A DNA stretch of 64,000 nucleotides from Oscillospiraceae bacterium (GCA_017621795.1 JAGASJ010000019.1:1-64000); one strand, 5' to 3'; positions 33,730 through 42,741 are shown, counted from the stretch's first letter. Numbers and translations: made by a program. Notes: generated by a model from the letters alone, not told the origin.

Positions 33730-33894
33730 TGATGTATCGCTGACGCGATATGATGCATTTGCTTCGCAAATATGATGTTGCTCGTTTCACTCGCAATGAT
33801 GCGATGTTTGCCGCAAAACATTAGGCGAAGCCGACATCATCAGCGTCAGCGGCATCATTAGTGTAACGACATCATTTGCCGAAGGCAAACATCA
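33730..33894. repeat. Hairpin array A1 with TGATG/CATCA linkers
   Basis: A run of short hairpins of 10-20 bases (for example TATCGCTGACGCGATA, TTTGCTTCGCAAA, TTTGCCGAAGGCAAA) separated by 5-base linkers. In the left half each linker is TGATG; past the centre each is the reverse complement CATCA. A near copy (A2, 34362-34508) lies on the other side of the gene at 33944-34312. Not coding, not CRISPR. Confidence 0.75.
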
Positions 33895-33943
33895 TTGAAA
33901 AAAGCAACATAAACAGGAATAATATGATCAAAAGCAGTATGGA

Positions 33944-34312
33944 TCAAGATAAATCAAGGGTTGTGTATCTGGTTTGGTTCATGTGGTGCTGTAAGCCGAG
34001 AAAACGAGCGTTTTTATTCCCCGAAAGAAAATGATGACGGAATAAATTTCCAACAATCATCTTATCAAATATGATTTTTGTTTTTTTGCCGCTTGTATAA
34101 AACAGAAAATATTTTTCGTCCATCTTTCTTTCACCAATACAATATTGTGAAGCGTTACTATGCTCTGCTTTGTAATTATTTGCACAATCCTCAAAATCAA
34201 TTATATGCCGTTCTCCATTATCCTTGCGATAAATGATACCACTGGCTTCATTGCTTTTTATGCCACGATTTATAGCAATAATGGCAGTATCGGGAACAGT
34301 AATATATTCCAT
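33944..34312 (-). CDS. Unknown 122-residue protein between hairpin arrays
   Basis: Family not recognised. An AT-rich gene with clear AGGAGG 7 bases before its ATG. The N terminus (YITVPDTAIIAINRG) and the central ERKMDEKYFLFYTSGKKT look like a small alpha/beta soluble protein. Direct hairpin arrays A1 and A2 flank it, so the unit looks like a cassette. Terminator at 33690. Confidence 0.55.
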   Translation of the reverse strand: MEYITVPDTAIIAINRGIKSNEASGIIYRKDNGERHIIDFEDCANNYKAEHSNASQYCIGERKMDEKYFLFYTSGKKTKIIFDKMIVGNLFRHHFLSGNKNARFLGLQHHMNQTRYTTLDLS

Positions 34313-34361
34313 ATTCCTACCTCCTTTTGATAAATCATATCATAAATTGTCTTGTGTTTCA

Positions 34362-34508
34362 ATGATATATCGCTGACGCGATATGATGCATTTGCTTCGC
34401 AAATATGATGTTGCTCCATTTCATTTCGCAATGATGCCATGTTTGCCGCAAAACATTAGGCGAAGCCGACATCATCAGCGTCAGCGGCATCATTAGTATA
34501 ACGACATA
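34362..34508. repeat. Hairpin array A2, near copy of A1
   Basis: Most of A1 is repeated in the same direction with small changes (linkers ATGAT/TGATG then CATCA). The block from CGCTGACGCGATATGATGC through CATCATTAGT is shared. Ends in CGACAT at 34508. Confidence 0.75.
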
Positions 34509-34517
34509 GCATATTTA

Positions 34518-34689
34518 ATGAAATACTGCTACGCAATATGAAATAATCCTTTGGATTATGAAATATTTTGCCTTAGCGGCAAAATGTGAAATAAAATAAA
34601 TCCCTCATACGCCGCAGCGTATTTCATAGCGTCAGCTATTTCATAACGCGAAGCGTTATTTCACAAATCCCGCAAGGGATTTATTTCAT
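34518..34689. repeat. Hairpin array B with ATGAAAT/ATTTCAT linkers
   Basis: A second array of the same design with a different linker: ATGAAAT (three times) and GTGAAAT in the left half, ATTTCAT or ATTTCAC (four times) in the right half. Between the linkers are small hairpins such as AATCCTTTGGATT, TTTTGCCTTAGCGGCAAAA, AACGCGAAGCGTT and AATCCCGCAAGGGATT. It starts with ATGAAAT and ends with its reverse complement. Confidence 0.75.
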
Positions 34690-34691
34690 TG

Positions 34692-34733
34692 AAAAGAAAC
34701 ACCTTTTGTCAGTAGACAAAAGGTGTTTCTTTT
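34692..34733 (-). terminator. Terminator of tRNA-Gly
   Basis: A 19-base stem (AAAAGAAACACCTTTTGTC and complement) with a 4-base loop; on the minus strand it directly follows the tRNA and ends in a T-run. Confidence 0.85.
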
Positions 34734-34734
34734 C

Positions 34735-34808
34735 TGGAGCAGGGTACGGGAATCGAACCCGCCTTCACGGCTTGGGAAGCCGTTGTATTACCGATATACG
34801 AACCCTGC
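34735..34808 (-). tRNA. tRNA-Gly (anticodon CCC)
   Basis: A 74-base cloverleaf with encoded CCA. Acceptor stem GCAGGGT/ACCCTGC, anticodon loop TTCCCAA on a five-base stem (ACGGC/GCCGT), and T-loop GGTTCGATTCC. Anticodon CCC reads GGG. A spurious plus-strand reading frame across it (GYGNRTRL) is an artefact of the T-arm. Confidence 0.95.
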
Positions 34809-34944
34809 ATCGTGTGCGTATTATAACAGACTTGTTTCTAAAATTCAACCCCTTTTTGTCGAATAGCACGATTAGCCATAAGTTCAAAATAATGAATAGC
34901 AATATTTCGCTGAATATGTTATACTGTCTGCGGGGGTGAGATTA

Positions 34945-35469
34945 TTGAAAGAAGAACGCAAAACGAAAACTGCTCCAATATCGCTGGGCGGGGCGATTGC
35001 GCTTTTGGTAGTAGGCATACTCCTTGGCAGTGTTTTCACATTCGGTATGCAGTATTGGGATGCCGAAGTAACCCGGGAATCCTGTACTTTGGTTGAAACA
35101 CAGTTTGCTTCCTATCAAGAAATTCGCCAGCCAAAACGCCCTCTGCACATCAAGGAGATTGTGATCAACTGTGCGAACGGAGAGCGATACGATATTGACG
35201 GAGTTTCTATAAGCACACAGTTAACGGACGCACTACACGCATTGACTGAACAAGAAAACATCCGCCTTCTGATTCATCCTAATTCCAACACAATCGTTGA
35301 GTTTTCAACCGAGAACCGCAACCTACTTGATTTTGACGAAACAATCCGCAAATTGGGCGGTGAAAAAACAGGTTTTCTCATTTTGGGATTCTTTTTGTAC
35401 TTTTGCGCTGTTGTCGGATTGTATTATGTCGTTTTGCACTGCGTGCGCAAAAAAGCAGAATACACATAA
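34945..35469 (+). CDS. Unknown membrane protein with two helices
   Basis: About 174 residues. TM1 (about 14-34, LGGAIALLVVGILLGSVFTFG) and a C-terminal TM2 (FLILGFFLYFCAVVGLYYVV) enclose an extracytoplasmic domain of about 100 residues with AGxRYDIDG-like beta pattern (NGERYDIDGVS). Family not recognised. The start may be TTG 34945, 4 bases after GGGGGTGAG, or GTG 34936; both are in frame. Confidence 0.6.
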   Translation: MKEERKTKTAPISLGGAIALLVVGILLGSVFTFGMQYWDAEVTRESCTLVETQFASYQEIRQPKRPLHIKEIVINCANGERYDIDGVSISTQLTDALHALTEQENIRLLIHPNSNTIVEFSTENRNLLDFDETIRKLGGEKTGFLILGFFLYFCAVVGLYYVVLHCVRKKAEYT

Positions 35470-35599
35470 TGAAAACATCTGCTGTTTAATCGCTGATTCG
35501 TCCAAAACGCTCCATAGGCAACACAATATCGCCTTGATTTTCCACTGCTATTCCAGTGTAATTTAGTAAAATAAATTAGGCCTTTGACGAGGTGACTTT

Positions 35600-35767
35600 A
35601 TGGAAAATTATCTTCAGATCCTTTGCTGTGCGTCCGGTGCCGGAATGATCGGCTTTTTCGCGAATCGTTTGAATACCGTAACCGGATGCGTATTTTTCAC
35701 CCTTGGTGTTGCTTTGCTTGTAAGCGCAATCGTCCTGGTTTCCAAGCAGGACCGGGGCAACAAGTAA
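35600..35767 (+). CDS. 55-residue small membrane protein
   Basis: A complete small frame MENYLQILCCASGAG...KQDRGNK with a Gly-rich first hydrophobic stretch and a second helix (VFFTLGVALLVSAIVLV). GAGGTGA lies 5 bases before the ATG. It precedes the deaminase gene by 26 bases and may be co-transcribed. Function unknown. Confidence 0.55.
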   Translation: MENYLQILCCASGAGMIGFFANRLNTVTGCVFFTLGVALLVSAIVLVSKQDRGNK

Positions 35768-35793
35768 ATGTCGATTTGACAGGAGGTTTTTCC

Positions 35794-36204
35794 GTGAAAA
35801 GATATCCGATTACCGAAAAAGATAAAGAACTGATCAAGATCGGTTTGCAGGTTTTAGCAGACAATTTCGATGACGGCGTTTACAATCACACAGTGGGCTG
35901 TGCGGTTTTGTGCAAGAACGGAAATATTTACAAGGGCGTAAATTGTGACGGCATTCACGGTTCTTGTGCGGAGTATATTACTATGGGCATCGCCATTTCA
36001 AACGGTGAACGTGCGTTTGATACCATCGTTGCCGTTCACGAAAAACATCATAATTGCGTTATTCCGCCCTGCGGCAACTGCAGACAAATGCTTTTTGAGT
36101 ACTGTCCCGATATTAAAGTCATTGTAAATGACGAAAAGGGCAACCTGATCAAGGTAAAAGCAAAGGATTTGTTGCCGTTCGCCTGGAAACCTGTGATCTG
36201 CTGA
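35794..36204 (+). CDS. Cytidine deaminase-like enzyme
   Basis: 136 residues of the CDA fold. Zinc-binding motifs GSCAEY (catalytic Glu) and PPCGNCRQ are present; the first ligand is Cys as in tetrameric CDA and blasticidin-S deaminase. Deaminates cytidine or a nucleoside analogue. AGGAGG 7 bases before GTG 35794 sets the start; longer frames upstream overlap the small membrane gene. A nucleoside-antibiotic resistance role is possible. Confidence 0.82.
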   Translation: MKRYPITEKDKELIKIGLQVLADNFDDGVYNHTVGCAVLCKNGNIYKGVNCDGIHGSCAEYITMGIAISNGERAFDTIVAVHEKHHNCVIPPCGNCRQMLFEYCPDIKVIVNDEKGNLIKVKAKDLLPFAWKPVIC

Positions 36205-36220
36205 TTTTATGATCCGTGGG

Positions 36221-36264
36221 GTACATCATGGGGCGACGAAGGCGCCGCCCCCTATGATGTTGTA
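36221..36264. repeat. GC-rich inverted repeat after the deaminase gene
   Basis: GTACATCATGGGGCG pairs imperfectly with CGCCCCCTATGATGTTGTAC around GACGAAGGCGC. It looks like an intergenic palindrome rather than a terminator (no T-run). Confidence 0.5.
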
Positions 36265-36367
36265 CATACCGATTCCGATTTGTAGGGGCCGATTGAGTAC
36301 ATCGCCCCGATAAGATCCTACGGTGGGTCGTTATTGAAACAACGGACTGATATCCAACCCTATGACT

Positions 36368-36408
36368 ACAAGCCCCTTGTTTTGCTTGATGCAAAACAGG
36401 GGGCTTGT
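36368..36408. terminator. Terminator between deaminase and isomerase genes
   Basis: ACAAGCCCC..GTTTTGC pairs with GCAAAAC..GGGGCTTGT in a long hairpin between converging genes. Confidence 0.6.
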
Positions 36409-36442
36409 AAGGTCTAAAGCATTACTAATCGGCGGTGTTCTT

Positions 36443-37237
36443 TCACAGGTTGATTTGATTCTGCTGCATCCACTGCATGGAACGGCAAAGGCCTTCCACG
36501 GTCTTGACTTCCACGACCACAGTGCATTGCTGTGAAGCTGCGATCTGAAGATATTTTTGAACATCCATCTCCCCCGTTCCAAGGGCCAGATGATCTTTTT
36601 TGCCGTTGTACACATCATGTATATGCATGTGATGCAGGCGATCTGCGTGACCCAAAATCCATCCCTCATCGGCAAAACCGGCACAGGCATTATGCCCGAT
36701 GTCCAGTGTCAGGCCAAAAACAGAGCTTTCAAGCAGCAATTCCAGTGCTTCCAGCTGGAACGGTTTATAGCCGGAAGTGTTCTCTACACAAATTCGAATC
36801 GGTGCATCCCCGATCGCTTCCGTACACAGATCCCGAAACTGTACCATCCCCTGCAGGTACTCTTTTTTGTATGCTTCAAAGAAATGGATCTTTCTGTCCG
36901 GCATAGTATAATAAGCACCACCGGAAAGGTGCATATTCAGCACCGGTGCGTGGATCTTCTTCGCCAGTTCAATGACTTCCAGAACACTGTCTCGGTAACC
37001 CTTTGCGATGTGGGGATCAAAATCAGCCACATTCAGCTCGTCATTGAGATGGATGGTATAGAAAATACCGTATACATCCGCAAGACTTTTCAGTTCCTGG
37101 GGATTGAGCAACTGCGGGTGCCGAGACGGAAAATTTGTATTCAGTTCCAAAAAGGATAGCTTCAAGTCGCTGCAGAGTGCAGCAGCTTCCTGCACAGTTT
37201 CCAATTCAATCATCGACGGCATTCCATAAATCGGCAT
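36443..37237 (-). CDS. TIM-barrel sugar isomerase/epimerase family protein
   Basis: 264 residues of the xylose isomerase-like/AP endonuclease 2 fold. Metal-site residues lie at strand ends: LELNTNFPSRHP, HLNDELN, VLNMHLSGG, CVENTSG (Glu), LTLDIGHNA (Asp-His), HMHIHDVYNGKKDHLALGTGEMD. Probably isomerises a sugar or polyol. The start at 37237 has AGGAGG upstream. Downstream of the isochorismatase gene, 60 bases away. Confidence 0.85.
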   Translation of the reverse strand: MPIYGMPSMIELETVQEAAALCSDLKLSFLELNTNFPSRHPQLLNPQELKSLADVYGIFYTIHLNDELNVADFDPHIAKGYRDSVLEVIELAKKIHAPVLNMHLSGGAYYTMPDRKIHFFEAYKKEYLQGMVQFRDLCTEAIGDAPIRICVENTSGYKPFQLEALELLLESSVFGLTLDIGHNACAGFADEGWILGHADRLHHMHIHDVYNGKKDHLALGTGEMDVQKYLQIAASQQCTVVVEVKTVEGLCRSMQWMQQNQINL

Positions 37238-37297
37238 ATCAAGACCTCCTTTACAGAACAAAAATATGATAGCACATTGTTTTATACGCACTCGCTT

Positions 37298-37810
37298 TTA
37301 TGTATTTACGATGCGTACCTGGCACATTTTCATTGCGGCGAGGGCATTTTGGTGACTTTCGGGAGTGACTCCGGCACAGGCTTTGGCATCCACGATCAGC
37401 GGAATTTCCGGAAAGAATGCCTTCGTAAGCATCACATTGGAAATAACGCAAATATCGGTGCACAAGCCTACGAAGGTGATGCTTTCAACAGACGGCTCTT
37501 CCTTCAAAATTTCCACCAGGTCCTTGGAGCCAAAGGTGATCTTATCAATGGCAGGTGTTTTGCGCAGTGCATCCAATTCTTTACGGATCTGCCAGCCCTC
37601 CGTATCTTTTACACAGTGCGGCACAGGCAGGTTTTTCCCCTCCTGGGTATCCATATAGTCTGCAAAGTGGGTATCCCGGGTAAAGAGCACCTTGCCGTCA
37701 AAGGATTCAATAACCTCTTTGACATAAGGAACAATAGAAACCGCCTCCGGTGTACCCAGTGCGCCGTCAATAAAATCGTTTTGCATATCCACAACCACTA
37801 AAATCTTCAT
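37298..37810 (-). CDS. Isochorismatase-family cysteine hydrolase
   Basis: 170 residues. Catalytic Asp in VVDMQNDF, Lys in ITFGSKDLVEIL region and Cys in FVGLCTDICV form the triad. DTHF fits the metal/amide site of nicotinamidase-like members. It probably hydrolyses nicotinamide or another amide. The exporter gene ends 22 bases upstream. Confidence 0.85.
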   Translation of the reverse strand: MKILVVVDMQNDFIDGALGTPEAVSIVPYVKEVIESFDGKVLFTRDTHFADYMDTQEGKNLPVPHCVKDTEGWQIRKELDALRKTPAIDKITFGSKDLVEILKEEPSVESITFVGLCTDICVISNVMLTKAFFPEIPLIVDAKACAGVTPESHQNALAAMKMCQVRIVNT

Positions 37811-37832
37811 TTTAAAGCCTCATTTCAAAGAT

Positions 37833-40304
37833 TTATTCAATCGCTTTCATGGCCTCGGCCATATTGATTTTCTTTAACTTGCCGGAGAGCACAAAATCCA
37901 CCACGATGGTAAACAGCAGTGTCAGTCCCACCGCCCAAAAATAGCTGGATGTTGCCAAACGCACCCCAAAGTAGAAGCCGTCCACTTTGATTTGGCTCAG
38001 GGCATAGTGCAGCAGTGCGATGCCGCAAGGAATGCCCACAATGGCGCTGAGCGCCGTGAGAATCATATTCTCCCGGAACACATAGGCCTTTTGCTCCTTT
38101 GTATGGAAGCCCAAAACCTTGAGCGTGGCAATTTCTCGGATGCGTTCGGTAATGGTGATATTCGTCAGATTATAAAGCACAATAAACGCCAGCGCACCGG
38201 CGCACAGCAGTACGATCAGCACAATGAGGTTCAGGCTGTCCAGCATACCGCCTACCATTTCCTTCATATCGTTTACAATATTGACCGCACCGACATTTTG
38301 CATATTCAGCAGCGCCGCACCGGCTTGATGCCCGTCCGTGCCACTTTCAAACTTCAGATAAGCCGTATTGATTTTCGGCATTTGCTCATAAGTTTCGGCG
38401 CGCAGGTATAGAATGTCCCCAATGTAATTGTCGTAAATACCCGACACAGTGACATCTATTTGCGTGTAATCGCTCATCCGCAGTTTTACGGCATCTCCCA
38501 CCGAAAGTCCCAGCTTTTTGGCCGTGCCGCAACTGACCGCAATTTGGTCTTTCTCCGGGAACGCCACATCATTTTTGCCGCTGTGCAGGTGGACAAATGC
38601 CGCCATATCCGCAGTATAGGCAACGGTTTCCACAGATCTTGCGGTGTGGTCGGTGACAAGCTCCACACTGCCGGAATGTACGAATGTCACATCGGTCGCA
38701 AAAGCCCCAACCTCCTCACGGAAAACCTGCATTTGTTCCCCGGTCGGCTCGTCTAAAAACGACACGGTGGCATCGTAAAGATTGATCTCCCCATATTGAT
38801 GATCCACAATCGGCTGAATAGTATCCCGAATTCCAAATCCTGCAATCAGCAAAGATGTACATCCGCCGATGCCGATGATCATCATCACCATCCGCTTTTT
38901 ATACCGCAGGATATTCCGCAGGGACACCTTGTGCAGAAATTTCATCGGTCTCCAAATAAAGCCGATATACTCCAAAAAGATGCGTTTGCCTGCGGTGGGT
39001 GCCGCCGGCCGCATCAGCTCTGCCGCACTCGTTTTTAAATCCCGGCGGCACACCAGATAGGTAACCCCTAAAATGCACGCCACGTAGCCGATCAGGCACA
39101 AGGCGAACATTCCCCCGTCAAAAACAAATCGGATCGGTCTTTCAATGGAGTACATAATGTGATAGATCTCCCACATCGCCATGGGCATCAGCTTGGTGCC
39201 CAGGAAAAATCCAACCACCGCGCCCAACGCGGAAGCTGAACCTGCGTAGATCAGATATTGGGCAGAAATGGCGGTTTTCCGATAGCCCAATGCTTTTAAA
39301 ACACCATTTTGGGTGCGATGCTCCCCCACCATTCGGGTCATCGTGGTAATACAAACCAACGCGGCCACCAAAAAGAAGAATACCGGGAAAACCTTCGCCA
39401 CACCGGAGACAATTTGAATATCATTTTCAAAGCACACATAACCCAGATTACTGCTTCTGTCCAGCACGTAGGTGACAGGCTCTTCCGGCATAGAAAGCCC
39501 ATTCGTTTCGAGCATTTCCGCAGGCATTGTATCCATAAGCGCCTGAAGCTCTCTGCAAAGTGCCGCATACCGCATATCCGCCCGTTCTTCCAGCAATGCC
39601 GTCACGCCGGGTGTTGCCTGCTTGATGGCGTTTTTGTATGCTGTGGAGTGTATCTCGTATTTATGGGGCAGGCTTAAATAAATTTCGGTGAAATAATCGG
39701 TCTCAAAACCGTCCTCCAACAGATAGATAAAGCCGGTAGCCTTGCCGCCCGAAAGGGCGGTTGTGCCACGCTGGAAGTTGATGTATTCCGACGCATTTAC
39801 AAGGCCGACCACCGTATATTCATCATAGGAGAAGGCATCAAAAGTCTTTCGTGTATTGTTTTGGGACAGAACCACCTTTTGTCCCAGTATGCTTTTTTGA
39901 ACGTACAGGGCATCCAGCAGACATTCATCCGGTCTTTCCGGCAGTCTGCCCTCCACAAGGTCTACCCCGTTGATGCCCTCCAGCAATGTATGGGCGTGCA
40001 GAACCGCATCCGAGCCATCCTCTGCCAACGTGATCACATCTGCACTGACAGAGCCGTAAGCTTTATGTATGCCGTCCAGATTTTGAAAGCGATCCACATC
40101 CTCCCCGGTAAAGCCCAGGGTGCTGACCAGCCGAAAATCATACAGCCCCAGCTCCCCCAAATAGGCATCAGCAGTTTTGTGCATTGCGCTTTCTGTAATC
40201 TTCAATCCAGCAAAAAAGCCGACGCCCAGCGCAATAATGGAAAAAATAGCCATATAGCGTCCAAAAGAGGATTTGATTGTGCGAAAAATAGATTTGATCA
40301 GCAT
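37833..40304 (-). CDS. FtsX/MacB-type ABC transporter permease
   Basis: About 823 residues with two FtsX-like permease units. An N-terminal TM is followed by a large extracytoplasmic domain, then three helices, a linker, a second extracytoplasmic domain and three C-terminal helices (about 700-820). It belongs to the large single-subunit permeases that pair with a LolD/MacB-type ATPase, encoded just upstream. ATG 40304 follows the ATPase stop; an ATG at 40319 would overlap it. Confidence 0.88.
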   Translation of the reverse strand: MLIKSIFRTIKSSFGRYMAIFSIIALGVGFFAGLKITESAMHKTADAYLGELGLYDFRLVSTLGFTGEDVDRFQNLDGIHKAYGSVSADVITLAEDGSDAVLHAHTLLEGINGVDLVEGRLPERPDECLLDALYVQKSILGQKVVLSQNNTRKTFDAFSYDEYTVVGLVNASEYINFQRGTTALSGGKATGFIYLLEDGFETDYFTEIYLSLPHKYEIHSTAYKNAIKQATPGVTALLEERADMRYAALCRELQALMDTMPAEMLETNGLSMPEEPVTYVLDRSSNLGYVCFENDIQIVSGVAKVFPVFFFLVAALVCITTMTRMVGEHRTQNGVLKALGYRKTAISAQYLIYAGSASALGAVVGFFLGTKLMPMAMWEIYHIMYSIERPIRFVFDGGMFALCLIGYVACILGVTYLVCRRDLKTSAAELMRPAAPTAGKRIFLEYIGFIWRPMKFLHKVSLRNILRYKKRMVMMIIGIGGCTSLLIAGFGIRDTIQPIVDHQYGEINLYDATVSFLDEPTGEQMQVFREEVGAFATDVTFVHSGSVELVTDHTARSVETVAYTADMAAFVHLHSGKNDVAFPEKDQIAVSCGTAKKLGLSVGDAVKLRMSDYTQIDVTVSGIYDNYIGDILYLRAETYEQMPKINTAYLKFESGTDGHQAGAALLNMQNVGAVNIVNDMKEMVGGMLDSLNLIVLIVLLCAGALAFIVLYNLTNITITERIREIATLKVLGFHTKEQKAYVFRENMILTALSAIVGIPCGIALLHYALSQIKVDGFYFGVRLATSSYFWAVGLTLLFTIVVDFVLSGKLKKINMAEAMKAIE

Positions 40305-40308
40305 CGAC

Positions 40309-41013
40309 TTACCACTCAATTTCTTCCACAGGTGTAACTGCTTCGTTTTTATATTCCTGCTCCACCGTTCCGTTTTTCACCCGAATGACCCGATCCGCCA
40401 TGGCGGTTAATGCGCTGTTGTGGGTGATAATCACCACCGTCATACCGGTATTTCTTGCGGTATCCTGCAAAAGCTTCAGAATCTGCTTGCCTGTAACGTA
40501 GTCCAGTGCACCGGTAGGCTCATCGCAAAGCAGCAGCTTCGGGTTTTTGGCCAGTGCCCTTGCGATGGATACTCTCTGCTGTTCACCGCCTGAAAGCTGT
40601 GACGGAAAATTCAGCGCCCGATCTTCCAGGCCCACCTGCTTGATCATTTCCATGGGTGACAAGGGTTCTTTGCAAATTTGCGTTGCCAGCTCCACATTTT
40701 CGATGGCAGTTAAATTCCCAATCAAATTGTAAAACTGAAACACAAAGCCCACATCATAACGGCGATAATCGGTGAGCTTTTTCTCGTTATACAGGGAAAT
40801 GTCCTCTCCGTCCACCGTCACTTTACCGGCAGAAAGGGTATCCATTCCACCGAGAATGTTTAGTAGTGTGGTTTTACCTGCACCGGAAGGGCCTACAATT
40901 ACGCAAATTTCTCCCTTTTCAATGGAAAAGGATGCATTGTGCAGTGCCTTAATCTCCACTTCGCCCATCCGATATATTTTCGATACATTTTCAAATTTCA
41001 CAAATTGTCCCAT
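40309..41013 (-). CDS. ABC transporter ATPase (LolD/MacB type)
   Basis: 234 residues with Walker [10 protein letters not shown], signature [16 protein letters not shown], Walker [10 protein letters not shown] and H-loop IITHN. ATG 41013 with GAGGG upstream gives the family start ([14 protein letters not shown]). Energises the adjacent permease; such pairs export lipoproteins, peptides or antibiotics. Confidence 0.92.
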   Translation of the reverse strand: MGQFVKFENVSKIYRMGEVEIKALHNASFSIEKGEICVIVGPSGAGKTTLLNILGGMDTLSAGKVTVDGEDISLYNEKKLTDYRRYDVGFVFQFYNLIGNLTAIENVELATQICKEPLSPMEMIKQVGLEDRALNFPSQLSGGEQQRVSIARALAKNPKLLLCDEPTGALDYVTGKQILKLLQDTARNTGMTVVIITHNSALTAMADRVIRVKNGTVEQEYKNEAVTPVEEIEW

Positions 41014-41095
41014 ATTCCAGCCCTCGCAGACAGTATTTTTATTATTATACCACTGTGTAACATCAGATGGCAACAAAAAAAATTCCCATTCTAAA

Positions 41096-41107
41096 TTGAA
41101 CTTTTTG
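41096..41107 (+). promoter_or_regulatory. Upstream half-site TTGAACTTTTTG
   Basis: It matches the arms of the palindrome at 41158-41181 and lies about 10 bases upstream of the -35 of the fusion gene, which would place it on the promoter's outer side. Confidence 0.5.
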
Positions 41108-41116
41108 TGAAAATAG

Positions 41117-41144
41117 TTGATTTTTTTCTGATTGGTGGTATAAT
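41117..41144 (+). promoter_or_regulatory. Promoter of the HTH-aminotransferase gene
   Basis: TTGATT (41117-41122), 16-base spacer, TATAAT (41139-41144). Start predicted near 41151. Confidence 0.75.
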
Positions 41145-41157
41145 TGCATCATTAGAT

Positions 41158-41181
41158 TTGAACTTTTCTTAAAAAGTTCAA
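41158..41181 (+). promoter_or_regulatory. Palindromic operator candidate in the leader
   Basis: TTGAACTTTT, a 3-base centre and AAAAAGTTCAA form a 24-base palindrome just downstream of the start site and up to the ribosome site GGAGG. A third half-site is at 41096. It may bind the protein's own HTH domain. Confidence 0.55.
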
Positions 41182-41194
41182 TTTGGAGGTGCTT

Positions 41195-42676
41195 ATGGAG
41201 GGCTCTACCTTCGCTTCCCGCCTTTTGGAGGCGATGAAGCACAAAAATATGAAGCAAATTGACATTCTGCGCGCGGCAGAAAACGCCCAAATCAAGCTGG
41301 GCAAAAGCCACATCAGCCAATATGTCAGCGGCAAAACCGTCCCCAGAGAGGGCATTATGTCCTTCCTGGCAGATACCTTGGGTGTTTCCGTCTCCTGGCT
41401 TCGGGGCGGCGAAGCATCCTCTGATCCAAAATCCAATTTCAGTAATCAGGGAGATATTCCTATGCGTACATTTCAAAAATCATCAAAATTAGAGCACGTG
41501 CTTTACGACGTCCGTGGTCCTGTGGTGGAGGAGGCCGCCCGTATGGAGGCCGCCGGTACCCACGTTCTCAAACTGAACATCGGCAATCCCGCCCCCTTCG
41601 GCTTCACTGCCCCCGACGAGGTCATTTTCGATATGCAGTCCCAGCTGACCAACTGCGAAGGCTACTCCCACGCCAAGGGCCTTTTTTCCGCGCGGAAGGC
41701 CATTATGCAGTATATGCAAAATAAAAACGTCCCCAATGTGAGTGTGGACGATATTTACACCGGCAACGGCGTCAGCGAGCTGATCAATCTGAGTATGTCT
41801 GCCCTGCTGGACACCGGGGACGAGGTGCTGATCCCCTCCCCCGACTACCCCCTTTGGACTGCCTGCGTCACCCTGTCCGGCGGCACGGCAGTGCACTATA
41901 TATGTGATGAGCAGAGCGACTGGAATCCCGATATTGCCGATATCCGCCGCAAAATCACAAGCAAAACCAAGGCCATCGTCATCATCAATCCCAATAACCC
42001 CACCGGCGCATTATATCCCCGGGAGGTGCTACAGCAAATTGTGGATGTGGCACGGGAGTTTGGGCTGATGATCTTCTCCGATGAGGTCTATGACCGGCTG
42101 ATCCTCAACGGGGAGCAGCATATTTCCATTGCCTCCTTAGCGCCGGATCTGTTCTGCGTCACCTTCAGCGGCCTTTCCAAATCCCACATGATCGCCGGTT
42201 TCCGTGTAGGCTGGATGGTCATCAGCGGCAACAAGCGGTTAGGTCGGGACTATATGGAGGGGCTCAATATGCTCTCCAATATGCGCCTTTGCTCCAACGT
42301 CCCTGCCCAGTCCATCGTGCAGACTGCCCTGGGCGGCTATCAGAGCGTGCAAAACTACATCACCCCCGGCGGCAGAGTTTATGAGCAGTGTGAATACATC
42401 TATAAGGCCATCAACGATATTCCCGGCCTTTCTGCTGTCAAGCCCAAAGCCGGCTTTTACATCTTCCCCAAAATCGACGTGAAGCGATTTAATATTACCG
42501 ATGATGAGCAGTTTACCTTTGATCTGCTGCGGGAGAAGAAGATCCTGCTGATCAGCGGCAAGGGCTTTAACTGGAAGCAACCGGACCACTTCCGCATCGT
42601 GTATCTCCCCCGTATAGAGGTGCTGGAGGAAGCGGTGGAGAAGATGACAGACTTCTTTAAATATTACAGACAGTAA
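41195..42676 (+). CDS. XRE-type HTH domain fused to an AlaA-like aminotransferase
   Basis: 493 residues. Residues 1-75 are a Cro/C1-type helix-turn-helix (QIDILRAAENAQ, SHISQYVSGKTVPREGIMSFLADTL). Residues 95-493 match class I PLP aminotransferases of the AlaA (glutamate-pyruvate) group: LNIGNPAPFGF, NPNNPTGA, FSDEVYD and the PLP Lys in SGLSKSH. It may convert pyruvate and glutamate to alanine and sense this or another amine to regulate transcription. This is unlike MocR proteins, which use a GntR domain. The start is ATG 41195 with GGAGG 5 bases upstream. Confidence 0.88.
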   Translation: MEGSTFASRLLEAMKHKNMKQIDILRAAENAQIKLGKSHISQYVSGKTVPREGIMSFLADTLGVSVSWLRGGEASSDPKSNFSNQGDIPMRTFQKSSKLEHVLYDVRGPVVEEAARMEAAGTHVLKLNIGNPAPFGFTAPDEVIFDMQSQLTNCEGYSHAKGLFSARKAIMQYMQNKNVPNVSVDDIYTGNGVSELINLSMSALLDTGDEVLIPSPDYPLWTACVTLSGGTAVHYICDEQSDWNPDIADIRRKITSKTKAIVIINPNNPTGALYPREVLQQIVDVAREFGLMIFSDEVYDRLILNGEQHISIASLAPDLFCVTFSGLSKSHMIAGFRVGWMVISGNKRLGRDYMEGLNMLSNMRLCSNVPAQSIVQTALGGYQSVQNYITPGGRVYEQCEYIYKAINDIPGLSAVKPKAGFYIFPKIDVKRFNITDDEQFTFDLLREKKILLISGKGFNWKQPDHFRIVYLPRIEVLEEAVEKMTDFFKYYRQ

Positions 42677-42679
42677 AGC

Positions 42680-42710
42680 GCAGAACGGCTCTGCGTTCTG
42701 CGCAATGCAT
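42680..42710 (+). terminator. Hairpin after the fusion gene
   Basis: GCGCAGAACG pairs with CGTTCTGCGC around GCTCTG, a few bases after the stop; no T-run, so it may be a weak terminator. Confidence 0.45.
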
Positions 42711-42741
42711 CATACAAAAAAGAATCCGGCTGTCTCCGAAA

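Noticed and set aside
33730..34689. CRISPR-like array
   Set aside because: Repeat units are hairpins with very short constant linkers and no uniform spacers; no cas genes are near.
34706..34939. Frame with GYGNRTRLHGLG across the tRNA
   Set aside because: Well-known false frame produced by reading the opposite strand of tRNA T-arms.
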